DNA of 64,000 nt from Prolixibacteraceae bacterium (GCA_025210775.1 JAOARB010000026.1:1-64000); one strand, 5' to 3'. Shown: positions 33,434 through 43,866, numbered from the stretch's first letter. The notes: generated by a model from the sequence alone, not told the origin. Numbers and translations are program-made.

Positions 33434-35914
33434 ATGAATGACTTTGTATTATATGTTGATGTAATTGTTCCTTATCCTCTTTCGAATACTTATACCTACC
33501 ACGTGCCAAAGGAGATGACTGTGCGTATTGTAGAGGGGCAAAGGGTAGTGGTTCCTTTTCGTAATAAACTTATTGTTGCTATTACGCTTAAGGTGCATCA
33601 TAATAAACCAGAAGATTATAATACTAAGGCTGTGGTTTCTGTCATAGATAAGATTCCTTCTGTTGATACTATTCAATTGAATTTCTGGGCGTGGATTGCA
33701 AACTACTATCAATGTAGTTTAGGCGAGGTAATGAAAGCAGCAATACCTTCTTCTTTGCGTCTTGATGCAGATGCTAAAATTAGGATTGAGACTCCTTTAG
33801 AAGAGGAAGATCTTATGGGGTTAGAACTGGATGCTCAAGAGCTTTACTTGTACTTGTTGGTGCATCGAGATACTAAATTGACAGAACTTGTAAAAGCATT
33901 TAAGCACTTAGATGTATATCAAATAGTCTCAGAACTCGTTAAGTCGCATATTCTTTCTTGTGATGGTTCTGTAAGAGGGATGTTACATCGTATGATAAAG
34001 AAAGTGTGTCTTGCTCCTAGTTATCGTCAGATTGAAGTCCTTGATTTTCTTCTAAAAGGATTAAAAAGAGCACCTAAGCAATTGGATTTGTTGGAATATA
34101 TGGTTGATGAGTGTCGTATTCTAGATCAATGGGATTTCTCCTTCTCGTATGATTCTTTGAAGCGTAAGGGATTCGATTCAGCTATCCGTGCACTAAAAGG
34201 GAAGGGGGTTCTTAAGGTGTTTGAAGAGGAGGAGGTTCCAATGGTGGTTAATGAGACTTCTTCGGAAGACCTTTTACCTGCTTTATCCACAATACAACAA
34301 AAAGCCTATAAAGATATTCTGAATCTATTTTATTCTACTCCTGTTGTTCTTTTGCATGGGGTTACTGCTAGTGGTAAAACAGAAATATATATACGATTGA
34401 TTGCCGATTGTCTGAAGACAGGAAAACAAGTACTCTATCTGTTGCCAGAGATTGGATTGACTACACAGATTATTCGACGTTTACAGAATGTTTTTGGTAA
34501 AAAGGTCTCAATTTATCATAGTCGACTCTCTGATGGAGAAAGATTAGATGTTTGGAATAAGATGCGTCAACTTGATCTTAATGATAAAGATGCCGAATGT
34601 CAAGTGGTACTTGGTGCTAGGTCTGCAGTATTTCTTCCATTTAAGAAGTTGGGTTTGATTATTGTAGATGAAGAACATGAATCATCATTTAAACAGTATG
34701 ATCCATCTCCTCGTTATAATGCAAGAGATGCAGCTATCGTTTTAGCTCATAGTCACCAATGTAAAACATTATTGGGATCTGCTACTCCTTCGATAGAATC
34801 CTATTATAATGCCCAGAGTGGGAAGTATGGACTAGTGGAGTTATTCCATCGTTTTAATAATATTATCCCCCCTTCAATTCAAATTGCAGATATTAAAGAG
34901 GCTCGTCGAACAAAAACAATGCGTGGTAGTTTAACTCCTGTATTGTATGATGAGATTAAAGATAGTCTGGAGAATAACAAACAAGTTATTCTATTTCAGA
35001 ATAGAAGGGGATATGGACTTTTTGTACAGTGTGTAACATGTGGGTGGACCCCTAAATGTTTACATTGTGATGTGAGTTTAACCTACCATAAGATTGATAA
35101 TTCTTTGGTTTGTCACTATTGTGGTTATAAAATGTATCTTCCAAAACAATGCCCTGAATGTCATGGACATGAGATTAAGGATATTGGTTATGGAACGGAG
35201 AAAGTAGAGCATGAGATCGAAGTGCTATTTCCTGATGCTAAGCTACTCAGAATGGATCTAGATACTACTAGAAAGAAGCAATCTTTTGATCAAATTATTA
35301 GAGCATTTGAATCTCATCAAGCTGATATATTAATTGGAACACAGATGGTTACTAAAGGCTTAGATTTCTCAAATGTAGCGGTTGTTGGAATTATCAATGC
35401 AGATGCATTATTGAAGTTCCCTGATTTTAGGGCTTATGAGAGAAGCTTCCAATTGATGCTCCAGGTAAGTGGTAGGGCAGGACGTTTACATGGTGGAGGA
35501 AAAGTGATTATCCAGACTAGCGATCCAGAAAATCCACTCTTTAATGAAGTTATTAAAGGGGATTATAAGTCCCTATATTCGTCACAGATCATGGATAGAG
35601 AGACGTTTAGATATCCTCCTTTCTCAAGGATGATTTCGGTGGAGATAAAGCATAAATATCAGAATTATGTAGATGGTTTTGCTGGGGAATTAGCAGCTGT
35701 TTTAAGGCAGCAATTTGGGATGAGAGTACTTGGGCCAGAATATCCTTTGATTGCAAGGCTTCATAACAATTATCAAAAACAGATCTTATTGAAGTTTGAA
35801 AGAGAATTTTCAATATCTTCTGCCAAAGTGTTGTTAGATAGGATGATAGAACATGTTCAATCCTATTCTAAAAATAAGAATGTTTCGATCACTATAGATG
35901 TCGATCCAATTTAG
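33434..35914 (+). CDS. priA: Primosomal replication protein N' (PriA helicase)
   Basis: PriA restarts stalled replication forks by loading DnaB. The 826 residues have the N-terminal DNA-binding domain, helicase motifs (Walker A LLHGVTASGKTEIY at about 309-322, DEEHESSFKQYD, LGSATPSIES, GRAGR) and the zinc region with cysteines in CVTCGWTPKCLHCD and CHYCGYK...CPECHG. It is about 80 residues longer than E. coli PriA, typical of Bacteroidota. It lies alone, 72 bp after the preceding gene. Confidence 0.95.
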   Translation: MNDFVLYVDVIVPYPLSNTYTYHVPKEMTVRIVEGQRVVVPFRNKLIVAITLKVHHNKPEDYNTKAVVSVIDKIPSVDTIQLNFWAWIANYYQCSLGEVMKAAIPSSLRLDADAKIRIETPLEEEDLMGLELDAQELYLYLLVHRDTKLTELVKAFKHLDVYQIVSELVKSHILSCDGSVRGMLHRMIKKVCLAPSYRQIEVLDFLLKGLKRAPKQLDLLEYMVDECRILDQWDFSFSYDSLKRKGFDSAIRALKGKGVLKVFEEEEVPMVVNETSSEDLLPALSTIQQKAYKDILNLFYSTPVVLLHGVTASGKTEIYIRLIADCLKTGKQVLYLLPEIGLTTQIIRRLQNVFGKKVSIYHSRLSDGERLDVWNKMRQLDLNDKDAECQVVLGARSAVFLPFKKLGLIIVDEEHESSFKQYDPSPRYNARDAAIVLAHSHQCKTLLGSATPSIESYYNAQSGKYGLVELFHRFNNIIPPSIQIADIKEARRTKTMRGSLTPVLYDEIKDSLENNKQVILFQNRRGYGLFVQCVTCGWTPKCLHCDVSLTYHKIDNSLVCHYCGYKMYLPKQCPECHGHEIKDIGYGTEKVEHEIEVLFPDAKLLRMDLDTTRKKQSFDQIIRAFESHQADILIGTQMVTKGLDFSNVAVVGIINADALLKFPDFRAYERSFQLMLQVSGRAGRLHGGGKVIIQTSDPENPLFNEVIKGDYKSLYSSQIMDRETFRYPPFSRMISVEIKHKYQNYVDGFAGELAAVLRQQFGMRVLGPEYPLIARLHNNYQKQILLKFEREFSISSAKVLLDRMIEHVQSYSKNKNVSITIDVDPI

Positions 35915-35935
35915 GTCATTTTGCAAAAAATATCT

Positions 35936-35943
35936 TACTTTTG
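35936..35943 (+). promoter_or_regulatory. -7 box of the parAB cluster
   Basis: TACTTTTG matches TAnnTTTG, 70 bp before parA. The nearest TTTG (35920-35923) is only 12 bp upstream, too close for a -33 box. Confidence 0.45.
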
Positions 35944-36012
35944 TTTACTTGAACTTTGGAGGCGGATCTTTATTCTCCTTCATGTTTTTAATGATAGAAT
36001 ATTTCAAATACC

Positions 36013-36792
36013 ATGGGTAAAATCATCGCATTAGCAAATCAAAAAGGAGGAGTGGGTAAGACTACCACTTCCATTAATTTGGCAGCCAGCCTTTCTGTGC
36101 TTGAAAAGAAAGTTCTTCTCATTGATGCAGATCCTCAGGCCAATGCTACTTCAGGATTAGGGTTTGATTTGAGCGAGGTGGAGGCCACAATTTATGAGTG
36201 TGTCGTGGATAATATTGATCCGCGTACCATCATTCAGAAGACCGAGATAGAGGGGTTGGATCTTATTCCTTCTCATATCGATTTGGTTGGAGCTGAAGTA
36301 GAGATGCTTCAACTTCACAACCGTGAGAGGTTAGTTAAAAAAGTGTTGGAAGATATACGTGATGATTATGATTTTATCATCATCGACTGTTCCCCATCTT
36401 TAGGTTTGATAACAGTAAATGCACTTACCGCTGCGGATTCTGTCATTATTCCTGTACAAAGTGAATATTTCGCTTTAGAGGGATTGGGAAAATTATTAAA
36501 TACTATTAAGATTATTCAGAGTCGTCTAAATCCTTCTTTAGAGATCGAAGGTTTTTTACTTACCATGTTTGATTCTAGGTTAAATCTAGCCAACCAGATA
36601 TACGAAGAGATTAAAATGCATTTTAAATCAATGGTGTTTAAAACCATTATCTCTAGAAATATCAAATTAAGCGAAGCTCCTAGTTATGGAAAAGCAGTGA
36701 TCGATTACGATGCGAATTCCACTGGTGCAAAACAATATCTAGAACTAGCTCGCGAAATAATTGTTAACAATAGTAGCTTAGCGACATATTAA
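36013..36792 (+). CDS. parA: Chromosome-partitioning ATPase ParA (Soj)
   Basis: A 259-residue deviant Walker ATPase of the chromosomal type. NQKGGVGKTTTSINLAASL holds the signature lysine, LLIDADPQANAT is the second Walker element and FIIIDCSPSLGL is Walker B. There is no extra N-terminal DNA-binding domain, unlike plasmid ParA. With ParB it moves and orients replication origins. It starts a four-gene cluster with parB, a DUF5683 gene and mltD. Confidence 0.95.
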   Translation: MGKIIALANQKGGVGKTTTSINLAASLSVLEKKVLLIDADPQANATSGLGFDLSEVEATIYECVVDNIDPRTIIQKTEIEGLDLIPSHIDLVGAEVEMLQLHNRERLVKKVLEDIRDDYDFIIIDCSPSLGLITVNALTAADSVIIPVQSEYFALEGLGKLLNTIKIIQSRLNPSLEIEGFLLTMFDSRLNLANQIYEEIKMHFKSMVFKTIISRNIKLSEAPSYGKAVIDYDANSTGAKQYLELAREIIVNNSSLATY

Positions 36793-36819
36793 AATATTAC
36801 CATACAGTATAACGTGATT

Positions 36820-37710
36820 ATGGCCAAAAGAAATGCTTTAGGTAGAGGTTTAGGGGCACTCATCAATGATGCCGATTTAGTTAATGATCCTTCTTCTTCT
36901 ATTACATATGTAGAGTTAGATAAGATCGAAGCTAATCCTTATCAGCCTCGTACTGAATTTAATGATGATACTCTTTTAGAATTGGCTACCTCTATTCAGG
37001 AGCTAGGACTAGTACAACCAATAACGCTACGTAAGAGTCATGGAGGTAAATTCCAGATCATTGCAGGAGAAAGACGTTTTCGTGCATCTCAAGTTGCAGG
37101 TCTAGAATCTATCCCTTGCTGGATAAGAGAGATTGGCGATGAGCAAATGCTTGAAATGGCTTTAGTTGAGAATATTCAAAGAGAGAATTTATCTTCTATT
37201 GAAGTAGCATTAAGTTATCAACGTCTTATCGATGAGTGCAATTTAACACAAGAGGCTTTAAGTGATAAAGTTGGTAAAAAACGTACTACTGTTGCCAATT
37301 ATCTACGTCTTCTAAAACTTCCAGCGATTATTCAGAAAGGATTGCAAAAAAGAGAGTTGTCTATGGGACATGCTCGTGCAATCATCAATATCGATGATGA
37401 GGACTTTCAGGTAGAACTATACCATCAAATCTTAGAAGAAGGATTGTCGGTTAGAAAGGTTGAAGAGATTGTACGCAACTACAATCAAGGAGAAGAGGAA
37501 CAAGCAGTACTTCCTGAAAAGAGACAGGAAAACAAAAAAGCACCTTTCCCAGAAGAGTTTTCTTCTTTAGAAAAACACCTGCGTTCTTATTTTAATACTT
37601 CCGTAGATTTTAGGATGAATGAGAAAGGAAAAGGAAAAATTGTTATTCCATTCACTGATCCTAAGGAATTAGAACGTATTATTTCTATATTGGACCAATC
37701 AAAAAATTAA
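36820..37710 (+). CDS. parB: Chromosome-partitioning protein ParB
   Basis: The 296-residue CTPase binds parS sites and spreads on DNA. N-terminal GLGRGLGALI-like motif (here ALGRGLGALINDAD), the ParB/sulfiredoxin-type domain (IEANPYQPR, ITLRKSHGGKFQIIAGERRFRAS cut across about 75-100, and ENIQREN), the helix-turn-helix (about 155-200) and a dimerising C-terminus are present. I start at ATG 36820; a GTG at 36814 would add two residues. No parS site was seen in this window. Confidence 0.95.
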   Translation: MAKRNALGRGLGALINDADLVNDPSSSITYVELDKIEANPYQPRTEFNDDTLLELATSIQELGLVQPITLRKSHGGKFQIIAGERRFRASQVAGLESIPCWIREIGDEQMLEMALVENIQRENLSSIEVALSYQRLIDECNLTQEALSDKVGKKRTTVANYLRLLKLPAIIQKGLQKRELSMGHARAIINIDDEDFQVELYHQILEEGLSVRKVEEIVRNYNQGEEEQAVLPEKRQENKKAPFPEEFSSLEKHLRSYFNTSVDFRMNEKGKGKIVIPFTDPKELERIISILDQSKN

Positions 37711-37723
37711 TAGACGATCTTTG

Positions 37724-38389
37724 ATGGAGAATAAGTATATGATAAAAAGTCTTTGTGTATCCTTTCTAATGCTTTGGGGGGCTCTTTTTACAGCCTATTC
37801 GCAAAGCCCTAGAGCTGAAAGAGAGAAAGTCCTTGTTGCTGACTCTTTGAAATTACCTTTGGATACAATGGAACTGGAGCCTGTATATCGTATGTTGCCT
37901 AGATCCCCTAAGAAAGCATCCATATTATCGGCATGTGTTCCAGGGTTGGGTCAAATATACAATCATAAATATTGGAAGCTTCCTCTTATCTATGGTGGTT
38001 TTGCTGCCATGACTTATGGTTATACATGGAATAATAATCAGTACAAAGATTATAAACAAGGGTTTCAAATTCTTACGAAAGACTTTAACTCTTTGACAGC
38101 GCAAGAGCAGGCTTTTTTACAGCAACTTATTCGAAATCCCAATATAGAATTGGAAGATCCACAACAACGAGAATATCTAATGCGTCAATTGGAATCAGGC
38201 ATGTCCTACTATAAGCGTAATAGAGATCTAAATGTTGTCGGAATGGCTGCATTATATATTCTTAATATTATTGATGCGAGTATTGATGCCCATTTTTCTA
38301 CTTTTGACATTAGTGATAACCTTTCGATGGATATTCAACCTTATGCCAACCCTGACCAAATTGGCATGGGTGTACAGTTTAAATTTTAA
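37724..38389 (+). CDS. DUF5683 family membrane protein
   Basis: A 221-residue exported protein with an N-terminal signal (to about residue 27, ending TAYSQ). The family core SILSACVPGLGQIYNHKYWKLP is followed by a short hydrophobic segment (GGFAAMTYGYTW) and a later VVGMAALYILNIIDASIDAHF helix. DUF5683 is regularly found between parB and mltD-like genes in Bacteroidota; its role is unknown, though the context suggests cell envelope or division. It starts 13 bp after parB (ATG 37724, just after a TTG). Confidence 0.85.
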   Translation: MENKYMIKSLCVSFLMLWGALFTAYSQSPRAEREKVLVADSLKLPLDTMELEPVYRMLPRSPKKASILSACVPGLGQIYNHKYWKLPLIYGGFAAMTYGYTWNNNQYKDYKQGFQILTKDFNSLTAQEQAFLQQLIRNPNIELEDPQQREYLMRQLESGMSYYKRNRDLNVVGMAALYILNIIDASIDAHFSTFDISDNLSMDIQPYANPDQIGMGVQFKF

Positions 38390-38404
38390 CCTCAAAGAAA
38401 AACA

Positions 38405-40051
38405 ATGAAGTTTACCTCTCTTATTCTGCTACTTCTAGTGGGTGGCATTGTAAAAGCAAACGCAAATCCATTTACAAAGGATGTAGATAAAGATTCTTTA
38501 CAAACAATAAAGATAAAAACGGTTGAGAAACTCAACTATAATGGTACTTATAAGTGGTCTTACTCTAAAGTAGATGAAGATCTTTCGGATCTTTTTGCAG
38601 ATAGATTAGATTCTATGCTTATTCAATGGAGAACAAGATCTTTAACTTCTTTCGAGACGGTAGAGAATGACTCTGTTGAAGGTTTAGATCATGTCATTGA
38701 CGAAGGCGAAGTATTAAAAGGGATGCTTTCGGATAGTGTTTATATCAAACAATTTGAGGGGATACATTCATTTATCGATCTTTCCTATAATCCAACGGTA
38801 AAGAATTTTATCAACTTGTATGCTGTTCGTCGTAAAAGACAAATTGCCAATCTACTACAACTATCGGAATACTATTTCCCTATGTTTGAGGAGATGCTTG
38901 ATAAATACGATCTTCCATTAGAACTAAAATATCTACCTATCATTGAATCATCATTGAATCCGAGGGCTTACTCTAGAGCTGGTGCCTCTGGTCTTTGGCA
39001 ATTTATGTATGGTACAGGAAAATCATACAAGTTGCGTATTGATAGTTATGTAGATGAAAGGCGTGATCCTTATAAATCTTCTGAAGCTGCAGCACGATTC
39101 TTAAAAGATCTATATAATATCTATAAAGATTGGCAATTAGTTATTGCTGCCTACAACTGTGGTCCTGGAAATGTAAACAAAGCGATACGCCGTTGTGGAG
39201 GAGCTCGTAATTATTGGGAGATATACTATCGTTTGCCAAGAGAGACAAGAGGGTATGTCCCTTCTTTTATTGCTGCAACCTACATCATGAATTATGCTGA
39301 TGAATATGGTATTAAGCCTAGTAAGAGAGTCTTGCCTATTGCAACAGACACCATTATTGTAGATCGTTATTTAAACCTTGAGCAAGTTTCAAAGAAGTTA
39401 AATATCTCAATGGATCTATTGAGAGAATTGAATCCACAATACCGTAAAGACATTCTTCCTGCAACGAAAACAGATAAATATGCTTTACGTTTGCCTGCCG
39501 ATAGAGTAGGTGATTTTATTGATGATGAGCTTCATATCTTTGCTTTAAATAGGGATAAATATTTCCCAAATAATAGACTGATTAAACCTAAATCATTGGG
39601 GTCTTATAAACATGCAAATGGGACTATTAGGGGAAAGAAGAAAGTCTATTATACGGTAAAAGATGGAGATAATGTAGGATATATTGCCGAATGGTTCAAT
39701 GTAAGAAGTAGTGATCTTCGTTATTGGAACAGTATACGTAGAAATATGATTCGTGTAGGGCAGAAGTTGGTAATCTATGTGCCTTCTTCTAAGTATAGCT
39801 ACTACAAAGCATTTAATTCGAAGTCTTTTGCTCAAAAGCAGTCAGCGATTGGAGCCAGAAGTTATCGTAAAACGAAAACAGTCACAAAGTCCAAGAACTA
39901 CGTATATTATACAGTTAGAAAGAACGACACATTGTGGAAAATTGCAAAGAAATATGATGGGGTAAGTGAGAGCTCGATTAAAAGATTAAATGGAATCTCA
40001 AATGCACGCTCTTTGTCTATCGGTCAGGTCATTAAGATCAAAAAGATATAG
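38405..40051 (+). CDS. mltD: Membrane-bound lytic murein transglycosylase D-like, with LysM domains
   Basis: A 548-residue exported enzyme with a signal peptide (1-20). The SLT domain (about 165-300) shows LKYLPIIESSLNPRAYSRAGASGLWQ split at the catalytic Glu, then AAYNCGPGNVNKAI. Two LysM modules follow at about 415-460 (VYYTVKDGDNVGYIA) and 500-548 (VYYTVRKNDTLWKIA), which bind peptidoglycan. It cleaves glycan strands to 1,6-anhydromuropeptides during wall growth. It is the last gene of the parAB cluster and ends at a strong hairpin. Confidence 0.92.
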   Translation: MKFTSLILLLLVGGIVKANANPFTKDVDKDSLQTIKIKTVEKLNYNGTYKWSYSKVDEDLSDLFADRLDSMLIQWRTRSLTSFETVENDSVEGLDHVIDEGEVLKGMLSDSVYIKQFEGIHSFIDLSYNPTVKNFINLYAVRRKRQIANLLQLSEYYFPMFEEMLDKYDLPLELKYLPIIESSLNPRAYSRAGASGLWQFMYGTGKSYKLRIDSYVDERRDPYKSSEAAARFLKDLYNIYKDWQLVIAAYNCGPGNVNKAIRRCGGARNYWEIYYRLPRETRGYVPSFIAATYIMNYADEYGIKPSKRVLPIATDTIIVDRYLNLEQVSKKLNISMDLLRELNPQYRKDILPATKTDKYALRLPADRVGDFIDDELHIFALNRDKYFPNNRLIKPKSLGSYKHANGTIRGKKKVYYTVKDGDNVGYIAEWFNVRSSDLRYWNSIRRNMIRVGQKLVIYVPSSKYSYYKAFNSKSFAQKQSAIGARSYRKTKTVTKSKNYVYYTVRKNDTLWKIAKKYDGVSESSIKRLNGISNARSLSIGQVIKIKKI

Positions 40052-40076
40052 ACTGATTACATCATTAAAATAAAGG

Positions 40077-40127
40077 AAAGCTTGTCCTTCTATATGGTTA
40101 TAACGATATAGAAGAACAAGCTTTTTT
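40077..40127 (+). terminator. Terminator of the parAB-mltD cluster
   Basis: An 18-bp stem with one mismatch (40077-40095 with 40106-40124) and a 10-base loop runs into Ts. It also lies just beyond the 3' end of the convergent receptor gene. Confidence 0.88.
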
Positions 40128-40130
40128 TTA

Positions 40131-42782
40131 TCAACTACGCCCTATCGATAGCGTTACTTTAAATATAATTTGTCTCTCTCTTAAGAAAAAAAGCATTTCA
40201 TTATGACTTAATGGAGAGTCAAACACTGTTTTAAGCGTGTTGGCATTAAACAGATTCCGTCCCTCTAGAGAGAACGTACATCTTGTATTCCGTGGTCTAT
40301 AACTATAGTAAAGATCAAAGAAAAAGGTCTTCTGATCCTTCATCCCCGATTGTTTCAGAATGAAATATTCAGGGCGTATATCGATAAATTGAGTCTTTGT
40401 GATGTTATAACTACATTTAAGAGAATGAACGAACTGTCTTAATTTAGTCTCCTGTCCATTATTTTTCTGTATAAAATGGGTTATTTTGGATTCATATTGC
40501 AGACCTACCTTTTTCCATCTATAGAAGTCTAGACATCCACCGTAGGTGATATTCTTGCTTTGATAATCTTTTAGAGCTTGTTCTAAAAGGTAGTTCGATT
40601 TATGGGTGTCATATATCCCATTCAATGTTAAGGTGAATCCCATATCTTGGAAAATAAAGGAGCTCTCTCCATCCCAATGATCAATAAACTGTTTGTTCGA
40701 TATTGGCACCATCCCATATTCAAATACACCTGGTGCCACTTGTTTACTTTCCGTAATAAAATCGTTTTCGTTGATATACTTGCGATAGCCTAGACGAAAT
40801 AACACTCCTTTAAAAAGATTGTTGTACTCTATTTCAGATCCGATCTTTGTGCCCTTTCTCTCTTCTATCTGGGCTATATTGTGTCTCATATATCGATGGG
40901 AATAGATAATGTTCCCTTCTAACATAGAGGAAGGAGAAGCAAAATGACAACTATAATTAGCCGATGCTTTGGCTGTAAAATATGTTCCTAACTTAAGGCT
41001 TACAAATGCCTTTGGTGAATAGAGTAGCTGTTTATGTTTCAGCTCTCCATTATTGGTTTTATCATTAAAGTCAAGATAGTACCAATATATTGGGCATTCA
41101 ATTTCAGACCTAAAATCATTTCTTTTGATTGTCAATGAAGGAGCAATTCCTGTTTCTATATTTGTCCATCTCACATTGTTTTTAAGGTCTTTAAAATTAA
41201 GGGTTTTACCATCTTGTTCCATCTCTGTCTTTGTCTTGTTGACCATCGTGTTAAAGAATAGCTTAGATGAAACGATACCAATAGGAGTGGTAACATCGAA
41301 TTTTATAGATTGCTTAGAGTTGAGGTCCTCACAGTAATATTGCTGCTTACTTACAGAATACTGTTTTCCATAATCTAATATATTCTCAAATACATTCGGT
41401 TGAAAAAGCATCTGATCTTTCGTCTCATTCAGATCGATAAAAGAGAGCAAGCTAATAAAGTTGTTTCCTACAGGAATGGTCGCATCTAAAATATTATACA
41501 CACTTCTATGAGGGCTTTGAGTATGCAACTCTTGTATTCCATTACTGTTTATTACCCCTTTAGCCTTATCCCAATATTGTATGTACCCAATCTTATTCTT
41601 TAAGTAAATATTCTTAAGATTTTTGTCTACAATAAAATTCGTATAGAAAGAAGTCGTATGAAATTCATTCTTTATCTGTTCGTGATATTGATCGAGTCCA
41701 CTATTCATAAAGTAACTAATTTCAGTCTCTTTGGATTCATGAACTTTGTTGTCCAAAAAAGCAGCATTCATTTTTAACTCTGTCTCATTGGTCAGTCTTC
41801 GCATACCATTAATGGTAACAAAGTGAGCATCATTATCCAGATAACGTTTGGTAGAGATATTAGGAACTCCAATTTGGGGAATAGAGAGATAATTCACTTT
41901 TAATTTCTCAAGACCACGAATCTCATTATTTGTAAAAGAGAGTTCATGGTAGAATATATCTAGATTCTCTCCGATATTATTGGACTGAACTGATCCGATA
42001 AATTGTACCTTTTTAGTAAAGACCATAGGCGTTGCATTAATATACCTTCCCCATGGTTTATAGCCTAGACCTATTTCTCCTTGCCCTGTGGCTGCAACAT
42101 TATTTTTTAGTTTAATATTAATGGCAGTCTCCTTACCATTATTCAGTTTGGTATAAATTTTTTTACTCTGATGATTTCTCAATACCTGAACCGAACTAAC
42201 TGCTTTATGTGGTAGATTCTTTGTTGCTACGCCATACCTGTTTTCCAATAAATCGGCTCCTTCTATATAGAATTTATCCACCTCTCTTCCCTGCAAAAGG
42301 ATCTTTCCAGAAGAAGTGACATCCAGTCCCGGCATCCTTTGGATCACTTCAGATAATGTAAGGTCTTTTTTCTTTGCATACGAGGAGGTGATAAAAGTAG
42401 TGGTGTCTTCTTTAAAAATAAAAGAAGAGCCTTTGACCTTCACATCTTTAAGTTCACGTACCTGTTCCTGCAACGAAAGGTCAATAGGTACACCACTATT
42501 GTGAACTACCAATGCTGTATCTCTAAATGCAAGCGAACGAACCTTTAACACTTTTCCCACGGCTTGCCCTTTATAGTGCATCTTAAAATAGCCCTGAGTA
42601 TCGGTGATGGCATAAGCCATAAATGCTTTACTTAGGGTGTCTTTATGAAGGCTTACCACTATACCTTGAAGTGGCTCATGTTTTTGTGTATACAGGTGTC
42701 CTTCAATATCATCCTGTGCCCAGCATTGAGGCATAATTGACAACATCCAAATAGATGTAATAAACCCATAAATGAATTTCAT
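40131..42782 (-). CDS. TonB-receptor-like outer-membrane beta-barrel protein
   Basis: An 883-residue protein: signal peptide (1-22, ending CWAQ), carboxypeptidase regulatory-like domain (about 25-100), a plug-like domain (about 115-225; LSEVIQRMPGLDVTSSGKI, then YIEGADLLENRY) and a long barrel (about 240-883). No typical TonB box can be pointed out. It resembles the outer-membrane partners of GLPGLI proteins, and the GLPGLI gene indeed lies 68 bp upstream on the same strand, suggesting an operon. Substrate and direction of transport are unknown. Confidence 0.82.
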   Translation of the reverse strand: MKFIYGFITSIWMLSIMPQCWAQDDIEGHLYTQKHEPLQGIVVSLHKDTLSKAFMAYAITDTQGYFKMHYKGQAVGKVLKVRSLAFRDTALVVHNSGVPIDLSLQEQVRELKDVKVKGSSFIFKEDTTTFITSSYAKKKDLTLSEVIQRMPGLDVTSSGKILLQGREVDKFYIEGADLLENRYGVATKNLPHKAVSSVQVLRNHQSKKIYTKLNNGKETAINIKLKNNVAATGQGEIGLGYKPWGRYINATPMVFTKKVQFIGSVQSNNIGENLDIFYHELSFTNNEIRGLEKLKVNYLSIPQIGVPNISTKRYLDNDAHFVTINGMRRLTNETELKMNAAFLDNKVHESKETEISYFMNSGLDQYHEQIKNEFHTTSFYTNFIVDKNLKNIYLKNKIGYIQYWDKAKGVINSNGIQELHTQSPHRSVYNILDATIPVGNNFISLLSFIDLNETKDQMLFQPNVFENILDYGKQYSVSKQQYYCEDLNSKQSIKFDVTTPIGIVSSKLFFNTMVNKTKTEMEQDGKTLNFKDLKNNVRWTNIETGIAPSLTIKRNDFRSEIECPIYWYYLDFNDKTNNGELKHKQLLYSPKAFVSLKLGTYFTAKASANYSCHFASPSSMLEGNIIYSHRYMRHNIAQIEERKGTKIGSEIEYNNLFKGVLFRLGYRKYINENDFITESKQVAPGVFEYGMVPISNKQFIDHWDGESSFIFQDMGFTLTLNGIYDTHKSNYLLEQALKDYQSKNITYGGCLDFYRWKKVGLQYESKITHFIQKNNGQETKLRQFVHSLKCSYNITKTQFIDIRPEYFILKQSGMKDQKTFFFDLYYSYRPRNTRCTFSLEGRNLFNANTLKTVFDSPLSHNEMLFFLRERQIIFKVTLSIGRS

Positions 42783-42850
42783 AGGGAAGTTGGTTGGTTT
42801 AACTGTTCGTTCGTTGATTATAAAGAAAAGATGGATATCTACTCTTCTCT

Positions 42851-43702
42851 CTAAAGAGGCTCAATAAAATTATTACTGGTTCTTAGGTCATGAAGAATGC
42901 GACTTTCTGTCTCAGCATTGTTCCATTCTATTTTAAGGTTTGTAGATTTGCCACCATAACACTTATAATTATAGAGAATATCTCGCCTCCACATATCTAC
43001 AAATCCATCGATAGACAACTCCTTTATATTATCGCAATACATCAACACTGGTGTTTTATCATCTTTTCTTATTCCCGTGATCTCAAAATCATGATAACCC
43101 TTACTGTCTTTGATCTTCATGATCAAACCCGGTAGTCCATAAAATTTATACGGCCCTTCATCTATTGGTATTTCGGGAGAGAACCATGCAATATATTTTC
43201 TATGTTTCTTTTCACATACCGCTTTCATGCAATGATGTCCCATTATTAAGCTATCAGACCCATTAATTAGTTCCCAATCAAATACCTCTTTATTCCTGCT
43301 TCCATAATTTTCTTTTTGACAAGATGAGTAGCAGTAAAGAAGGTTGTTCCCTTTGGATGGATAGTTCTTTATAACTTTAAATTGATCTGCCCAAGAGGAA
43401 GCCCCCGTCTTTTTTATATGTTGTGAAGTGAACTCATTTATAGCTTTGCTCATTTGGCTAGGAGGATAGACATATAGAACAGAATCCCACACAGCATAAT
43501 ACTTATTCGAGAAACGACTATACTCTTTTCCTACAATAAGAACCATATTACGTGATTTGATTGACGCAAGGTCTGTAGTGTCCCTTAGATACTTGTATTG
43601 GTATTCGATAATATACTTTGAACTATCAATCTTTTTTGTCTCTTGTGAGAAACTTGTTGTTGAGATGAGTAACCCTAGGATTAAGGCAAAGGCTTTTTTC
43701 AT
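42851..43702 (-). CDS. GLPGLI family exported protein
   Basis: A 283-residue protein with a signal peptide (about 1-19, ending TSFSQ). The family's name motif is present as YGLPGLIMKIKD at about 187-198, following a WFSPEIPIDEGPYKF-type segment. GLPGLI proteins (TIGR01200) are restricted to Bacteroidota and have no established function. They usually stand beside an outer-membrane barrel gene, exactly as here. Cysteines are frequent in the middle part, possibly forming disulfides. Confidence 0.92.
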   Translation of the reverse strand: MKKAFALILGLLISTTSFSQETKKIDSSKYIIEYQYKYLRDTTDLASIKSRNMVLIVGKEYSRFSNKYYAVWDSVLYVYPPSQMSKAINEFTSQHIKKTGASSWADQFKVIKNYPSKGNNLLYCYSSCQKENYGSRNKEVFDWELINGSDSLIMGHHCMKAVCEKKHRKYIAWFSPEIPIDEGPYKFYGLPGLIMKIKDSKGYHDFEITGIRKDDKTPVLMYCDNIKELSIDGFVDMWRRDILYNYKCYGGKSTNLKIEWNNAETESRILHDLRTSNNFIEPL

Positions 43703-43866
43703 AAGTCAGGTCTTTATCGTTAAGCAAATACTTTTGTGTTCTTTTAAATTGTAGGTTTTGTAGTTGTTTAAATTTACAAATAAATGTTAATAAGAGCAAG
43801 TGTTGTGCTTTTCAAATCAATGTATTTCAGCGTGATATCCTTGATAAGGAGGGGAAATATAGATAC

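Noticed and set aside
36013..37710. parS site near parAB
   Set aside because: I looked for the TGTTTCACGTGAAACA-type palindrome in and around the cluster and elsewhere in the window and saw none.
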